Shown piece by piece: positions 12,383 to 16,407 of a stretch of DNA of 16,407 bases. How positions within the stretch are numbered: the first letter of the stretch is position 1; each line of letters begins with the position of its first letter. The notes under the pieces are model-generated. The model had not been told where the DNA came from. It was given only the letters and a program-made list of their open reading frames with translations, and searched no databases. Source of the stretch: Nanobdellota archaeon (lineage in GTDB: Archaea; Nanobdellota; Nanobdellia; Pacearchaeales; GW2011-AR1); contig JAHIEH010000085.1 in assembly GCA_018901675.1 (NCBI GenBank), forward strand, positions 1 to 16,407. Direction: 5' to 3'. The translations under genes and the position numbers were made by a program.

Positions 12383-12392
12383 CATAAAAATA
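12383..12392. repeat. Right copy of the 10-bp target-site duplication
   Basis: CATAAAAATA, identical to 6061-6070. The following 150 bases up to rpoH are AT-rich, with several TATA-like runs (TTTTTATAAAAAT at 12451-12463 within an AAGTC/GACTT inverted repeat; AATTTAAAAA near 12490) and no gene. They probably form the rpoH promoter region. Confidence 0.7.
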
Positions 12393-12544
12393 GAAACATT
12401 TTTAAACTAAAATCTGGTATTTTTTAGTATTGCAAAGTTGCTAAAGTCTTTTTATAAAAATAAGGACTTAGAAAAAACTATCCGAAAAATTTAAAAACAC
12501 CGCATAATCCTATTAAACGCCCCGAAACCAAAAAAACTATTAAA

Positions 12545-12751
12545 ATGCATATTCTTCAACCCAAACAGACAAAAATCAGTGAAAAAGAAGCACAAGAATT
12601 ACTTTCTAAGCTGAATATTTCTAAATCACAAATTCCAAAAATATTATCTTCCGACGCTGCTTTGCCTGAAGGAGCTGTTGCGGGGGATATAATCAAGATA
12701 GAACGAAAAGAAAATGACAGGACAACTTTTTATTTTAGAGTTGTAGTCTAA
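12545..12751 (+). CDS. rpoH: RNA polymerase subunit H (Rpb5 C-terminal domain homologue)
   Basis: A 68-aa archaeal RpoH, the small subunit at the polymerase jaw. It starts HILQPKQTKISEKEAQELL, matching the family's H-x-L-x-P-x-H pattern with Gln at the second His position. It continues with the IPKILSSDAAL turn (usually LPxIxxxDP; here DA) and ends GAVAGDIIKIERKENDRTTFYFRVVV, the conserved GDxxKIxR and YRxV strands. The length is slightly short of the usual 75-80 aa, but the fold is complete. It is 39 bases upstream of rpoB, the normal archaeal order rpoH-rpoB. Its promoter lies in the AT-rich 12393-12544 stretch, which the transposon insertion now abuts. Confidence 0.9.
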   Translation: MHILQPKQTKISEKEAQELLSKLNISKSQIPKILSSDAALPEGAVAGDIIKIERKENDRTTFYFRVVV

Positions 12752-12790
12752 CTTTTTTAATCGAGGGTAGCGGGGGAAATAATTTTAAAT

Positions 12791-15700
12791 ATGGCACAAG
12801 ATAAACACTTAATAATAAAAAAATATCTAGAAGACCACTCATTGTTAGAATCAAACATAACTTCTTTCAATGAGTTTATAGAACATAGAATGCAGGAAAT
12901 TGTAGATGAACTTGGCAAAACTATAAACAATGATGAATTTGAGATTAATCTTGGAAAAATAAACGTGGGAAAACCGGTGGTTATAGAAGCAGATGGTTCT
13001 ACTTCTTTTATAAATCCCGCTGAAGCAAGGCTGAGAAACTTAACTTATGCTGCGCCAATAACTCTGGAGATAAGCGTTAAAAAAGATGATCAAACTGATT
13101 CACAAATTGTTGAAATTGGGAAAATTCCGGTGATGGTTAAGAGTAAAGTGTGCAATACTTACGGGATGTCAAGAGAAACGCTTATCGAAAATTATAATGA
13201 CCCTTTAGACACAGGAGGATATTTTATAATTAATGGAAATGAGAGGGTAATGATAATGGCAGAAGACCTCGCAGAAAACCAGTCATTTATACAAAATGAT
13301 TCTTCTGGGAATTTAATTTTAAGATTATTCTCATTAAGGGGGACTTATAGAATACCTATTTCAATATCCCAGGATAAAAAAGGAATTTTGAATATTTCTT
13401 TCAGCAGGTTCAGGGGCATTCCAGCGATTGTAATGCTGAAGGCACTTGGCTTGACAAAAGAAACAGACATCTCCCAGTTGATAGGCAGGGAAACAGATGA
13501 TGTGGTAGTAAATCTTTATGAATTTGTTAATATAGGCAAAGCCGAAGATGCGATGATGTATATTGCGGAACAGACTTCTCTCCAGGGAACAAAAAAAGAA
13601 ATGGTTGACAGAGTGAAGCAAAGAATCGATTCTTATTTTCTGCCGCACATTGGCCCTGAAAAAGAAGACAGAATGAAAAAGGCAGTAACCCTATGCAAAC
13701 TGATAAAACAATTTTTAATTGCTAAAGAAAATCCCGAGTTAAGAACTGACAGGGATCATTATGCAAACAAAAGAGTTAGATTGAGCGGGGATTTGCTAGC
13801 CAGTTTGTTCAGAGTTAATCTAAGCATTTTAATCCGAGATGTGCAATACTCTCTTCAAAAATCATCAAAAAGAAAAAAATTCTTCTCAATTAAGACAATA
13901 GCAAAATCCACTTTGTTCAGCCATAGAGTTGAATCGGCAATTGCAACAGGGAGCTGGACAGGGGAAAGAAAAGGAGTAACCCAAAATATGGACAAGACTA
14001 ATTATATGGCTATAATTTCCCAGCTTCAGAGAGTTTCAAGCATGCTTCCAGGAGATCAGGAAAATTTTATGGCAAGAACATTACACCCAACTCATTATGG
14101 AAGATTCTGCCCTATTGAAACCCCTGAGGGAACAGAGATAGGATTGAGAAAATATCTTGCAATTATGGCAAGAGTTTCAACAAGAGTTGAACTGGATTAT
14201 GGAAAATTTATAAAAGAATTGGAGAATGTAGGGTTAAAAAAAGATGGTTTTAGCGGGAGAGAAGTTTTCTTTAATGGAATTTTTATCGGCTTTGCAAATA
14301 ATCCTGAAAGTTTTGTTAAAGAGATAAAGGAGAAAAGGAGAAACAATGAGCTTCCTATACAATTAAACATAAGAAATGATCCTGTTCTTCAGACAGTTTC
14401 TATACTTACAGAACCTGGAAGAGTTTTAAGACCTTTATTAACTGTAGAAAGTGGGACTCCCAAACTTAAAAATGAGCATCTTCTTGGGTTAGAACAAGGA
14501 ACTTTAAAATGGGATGATTTGATAAAACAAGGAATAATTGAATATTTAGATGCAGCAGAAGAAGAAAATGCTCTTGTTGCATTATATCCCGGAGAAGTAA
14601 CTCCAGAACATACACATCTAGAGATTGACCCGATGGATTTGCTGGGAGTTGTAACCAGCTTAGTACCTTATGGAAATCATGACCAGAGCTCAAGATTGAA
14701 CAGGGGAAGTAAAACACAGAAACAAGCCTTGGGGCTTTATAGTGCAAATTACCTCTGCAGATTGGATACAGATGTTTCTATATTGCAATATCCTCAAAAA
14801 CCAATTGTTAGAAGTTTTGTGTACGATACTTTGAATACTTATCCTGCAGGACAAAATTTAGTTGTTGCAATTATGACTCATGAAGGGTATAATATTGAAG
14901 ATGCTCTAGTTATGAATAAAGGAAGTTTGGATAGAGGGGTTGGAAGAAGTTTTTATTTTAGACCATACACAACTACTGAGATGAATTATGCAGGTGGTTT
15001 AAGCGATGAGATTGCAATTCCAGAAAAAGATACTTCAGGATATAAATTAGAATCAAGTTATAGATTTTTGGAAAATGACGGCATTGCTTATCCTGAAGCA
15101 GAGATAGATGAAGGGGAAGTGATTATAGGAAAGATGTCCCCTCCAAGATTTTTATCTGAGGCAAGAGAGATTAACATTAAAACAAAAAAAGAAGCAAGTG
15201 TTGTAATGAGACAAGAGGAAAAAGGCACAGTAGATACTGTGTTTATAACTGAGGATGATGAAGGGAATCAGATTGTTCAAGTAAGGACAAGGGACCATCG
15301 AATCCCCGAACTGGGTGATAAATTCTCAACAGCGCATGGTCAAAAAGGAGTTATTGGATGCATAGTCCCAGAAGAGGACATTCCATTCACTTCAAGAGGA
15401 ATAAGGCCAGATGTAATATTTAATCCTCATGGTCTGCCAAGCAGAATGACAGTAGGATATTTGCTAGAATTATTAGCTGGAAAAGTTGGAAGCCTAAAGG
15501 GAGAGATAATGGATGGAACCCCTTTTTCTGGTGTTGGAAAAAAAGAACTTGAAGAACAATTGAAGAACTTGGGTTTTAGATATGATGGCAAAGAAGTAAT
15601 GTATAGTGGAATAACCGGCAAAATGCTCGCTGCTAAAATATTTATTGGAAATATTTATTACCTAAAATTAAAATATATGGTTGGAAACAGGGTTCATGGA

Positions 15701-16045
15701 AGGGCTTCGGGAAAAGTGGCATTATTAACAAGGCAGCCAGTAGAAGGAAGGTCAAGAGGCGGAGCATTAAGACTCGGGGAGATGGAGCAACAGGCATTGG
15801 TTGCACATGGTGCTTCTTTGCTATTAAAAGAAAGATATGATTCTGATAAAGTAATACTTCCAATATGCACCAAATGCGGTTCAATTGGAATTAATGATAG
15901 TGTAAGGAATAGAATTGTATGCCCTTTATGCAACAGCGAGACTATTGAGCCAGTAGAAGTTTCATATGCATTCAAACTTTTGATGGAGGAGCTTCAAGGG
16001 TTGCATATACATACAACTTTCAATTTAAAAAATAAATATGAATAG
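12791..16045 (+). CDS. rpoB: DNA-directed RNA polymerase subunit B (unsplit)
   Basis: The second-largest polymerase subunit, 1084 aa in one frame. Many euryarchaea split it into B'' and B', so the unsplit form is a lineage character. Landmarks: the N-terminal lobe with YFIINGNERVMIMAEDLAENQ; RTLHPTHYGRFCPIETPEG (fork region); YPAGQNLVVAIMTHEGYNIEDALVMNKGSLDRG; RDHRIPELGDKFSTAHGQKGVIG (active-site hybrid-binding); GLPSRMTVGYLLELLAGKVGSL; HGRASGKVALLTRQPVEGRSRGGALRLGEMEQQAL; and the C-terminal zinc site C1026/C1029/C1044/C1047. The ATG at 12791 gives the expected N-terminus; a GCGGGGG run 14-20 bases earlier is a poor RBS. The gene is intact. The gene after it is not the usual rpoA. Confidence 0.97.
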   Translation: MAQDKHLIIKKYLEDHSLLESNITSFNEFIEHRMQEIVDELGKTINNDEFEINLGKINVGKPVVIEADGSTSFINPAEARLRNLTYAAPITLEISVKKDDQTDSQIVEIGKIPVMVKSKVCNTYGMSRETLIENYNDPLDTGGYFIINGNERVMIMAEDLAENQSFIQNDSSGNLILRLFSLRGTYRIPISISQDKKGILNISFSRFRGIPAIVMLKALGLTKETDISQLIGRETDDVVVNLYEFVNIGKAEDAMMYIAEQTSLQGTKKEMVDRVKQRIDSYFLPHIGPEKEDRMKKAVTLCKLIKQFLIAKENPELRTDRDHYANKRVRLSGDLLASLFRVNLSILIRDVQYSLQKSSKRKKFFSIKTIAKSTLFSHRVESAIATGSWTGERKGVTQNMDKTNYMAIISQLQRVSSMLPGDQENFMARTLHPTHYGRFCPIETPEGTEIGLRKYLAIMARVSTRVELDYGKFIKELENVGLKKDGFSGREVFFNGIFIGFANNPESFVKEIKEKRRNNELPIQLNIRNDPVLQTVSILTEPGRVLRPLLTVESGTPKLKNEHLLGLEQGTLKWDDLIKQGIIEYLDAAEEENALVALYPGEVTPEHTHLEIDPMDLLGVVTSLVPYGNHDQSSRLNRGSKTQKQALGLYSANYLCRLDTDVSILQYPQKPIVRSFVYDTLNTYPAGQNLVVAIMTHEGYNIEDALVMNKGSLDRGVGRSFYFRPYTTTEMNYAGGLSDEIAIPEKDTSGYKLESSYRFLENDGIAYPEAEIDEGEVIIGKMSPPRFLSEAREINIKTKKEASVVMRQEEKGTVDTVFITEDDEGNQIVQVRTRDHRIPELGDKFSTAHGQKGVIGCIVPEEDIPFTSRGIRPDVIFNPHGLPSRMTVGYLLELLAGKVGSLKGEIMDGTPFSGVGKKELEEQLKNLGFRYDGKEVMYSGITGKMLAAKIFIGNIYYLKLKYMVGNRVHGRASGKVALLTRQPVEGRSRGGALRLGEMEQQALVAHGASLLLKERYDSDKVILPICTKCGSIGINDSVRNRIVCPLCNSETIEPVEVSYAFKLLMEELQGLHIHTTFNLKNKYE

Positions 16046-16048
16046 TAA

Positions 16049-16243
16049 GCAGAACCTACGGTTCTTCCTTAGACCATCTCCCTTGAGATTGGCTTAAGGC
16101 TAATGCAGAACCTACGGTTCTTCCTTAGATGTCAAGAATCTTCATAGATTCAGATTCTTGAGCACTATCAAGAACCAATACTTCAAGGTTCTTGAAGCCA
16201 TCTCCCTTGAGATTGGCTTAAGGCTAATGCAGAACCTACGGTT
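16049..16243. repeat. Hairpin-rich repeat block downstream of rpoB
   Basis: A perfect 46-bp direct repeat occupies 16074-16119 and 16198-16243. A 25-bp unit beginning GCAGAACCTACGG occurs at 16049-16073 and 16105-16129, with a truncated third copy at 16229-16243. The unit's core AGAACC-tac-GGTTCT is a hairpin. Between the copies are two further stems: TCAAGAATC/GATTCTTGA (16132-16140/16153-16161) and TCAAGAACC/GGTTCTTGA (16168-16176/16187-16195), both 9 bp and similar to each other. The block is more GC-rich than its surroundings and has no open frame. It may be a terminator/mRNA-end structure or a non-autonomous palindromic repeat family. Confidence 0.75.
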
Positions 16244-16288
16244 TTCATTGCTAACTTTCCCTCAAAAAAATTTAGAAATAAAAACAAA

Positions 16289-16407
16289 ATGGAAAAAATT
16301 AAAGAGCATAACATACCCGATTTAGAGTTAGTTAGAAGAGGGGGTTGGAATAATGTATGCTTACATGCCAATTTGTATGATTGCAAAGAAGCAAAAAATC
16401 CAGAAAC
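16289..16407 (+). CDS. Start of an unrecognised gene, cut by the window end
   Basis: The ATG at 16289 opens a frame with no stop through the last base (39 full codons). The visible N-terminus is MEKIKEHNIPDLELVRRGG, followed by WNNVCLHANLYDCKEAKNPE. It has two cysteines (C24 and C32), is polar, and shows no signal peptide or membrane segment. It does not resemble RpoA1, which usually follows rpoB in archaea. An A-rich leader with a TTTAGAAATA TATA-like run about 15-20 bases upstream precedes it. Too little is visible to name a family. Confidence 0.5.
   Translation, partial: MEKIKEHNIPDLELVRRGGWNNVCLHANLYDCKEAKNPE

Noticed and set aside
5949..12400. tRNA-Lys used as attachment site for a tyrosine-recombinase island
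   Set aside because: No integrase gene is visible, and the tRNA 3' end is not duplicated near 12.3-12.5 kb. Inverted termini with a 10-bp direct repeat explain the insertion better.
12446..12472. AAGTC/GACTT inverted repeat ahead of rpoH as a terminator
   Set aside because: The arms are short and AT-rich and enclose TATA-like sequence. It is more likely part of the promoter region, and no convergent gene needs a terminator there.

Overview
The window looks like chromosomal DNA of an AT-rich archaeon, probably a DPANN lineage of the Woesearchaeota/Pacearchaeota type. The signs are archaeal RNA polymerase subunits RpoH and an unsplit RpoB, TATA boxes about 25 bases ahead of likely leaderless starts, a tRNA without an encoded CCA, a DUF5652-like membrane protein, and anaerobic dNTP synthesis. 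The lineage is an inference from gene content; no marker here fixes it.

Layout. Bases 1-1320 hold a TtuA/NcsA-like tRNA thiolase and, on the minus strand, a small two-helix membrane protein. Bases 1431-5063 are a compact anaerobic ribonucleotide reductase operon (nrdR, nrdD, a glutaredoxin-like gene, nrdG). Two 16-bp NrdR-box-like palindromes lie 31 bp apart ahead of it. Bases 5149-5855 hold an unrecognised 102-aa gene and a thioredoxin. tRNA-Lys(UUU) follows at 5949-6023; its leader is partly complementary to the tRNA's own 5' half.

Bases 6071-12382 form a 6.3-kb mobile element. I delimit it by an 11-bp terminal inverted repeat and a 10-bp direct repeat (CATAAAAATA) exactly outside both ends. 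It carries an IS4/IS5-superfamily DDE transposase, a winged-helix regulator, a 46-aa coiled-coil protein and a PD-(D/E)XK nuclease-like protein. It also carries a four-gene operon (ParA ATPase, two unrecognised proteins, m5C DNA methyltransferase) convergent with an HNH endonuclease. The last two look like a type II restriction-modification pair. The element therefore seems to be a transposon carrying maintenance and defence cargo rather than a bare IS.

The most unusual signal is in the transposase leader at 7148-7244. Four tandem hairpins have quite different 6-8 bp stems, but each has a 9-nt loop of the form N-UUAUGGGA on the transposase (minus) strand, at a 24-25 nt period. One stem closes fully only as minus-strand RNA, through two G-U pairs, which points to a tandem RNA motif.

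To the right, rpoH and full-length rpoB resume the chromosomal backbone. They are followed by a hairpin-rich repeat block (16049-16243, with an exact 46-bp direct repeat) and the 5' end of an unrecognised gene that is not the expected rpoA.
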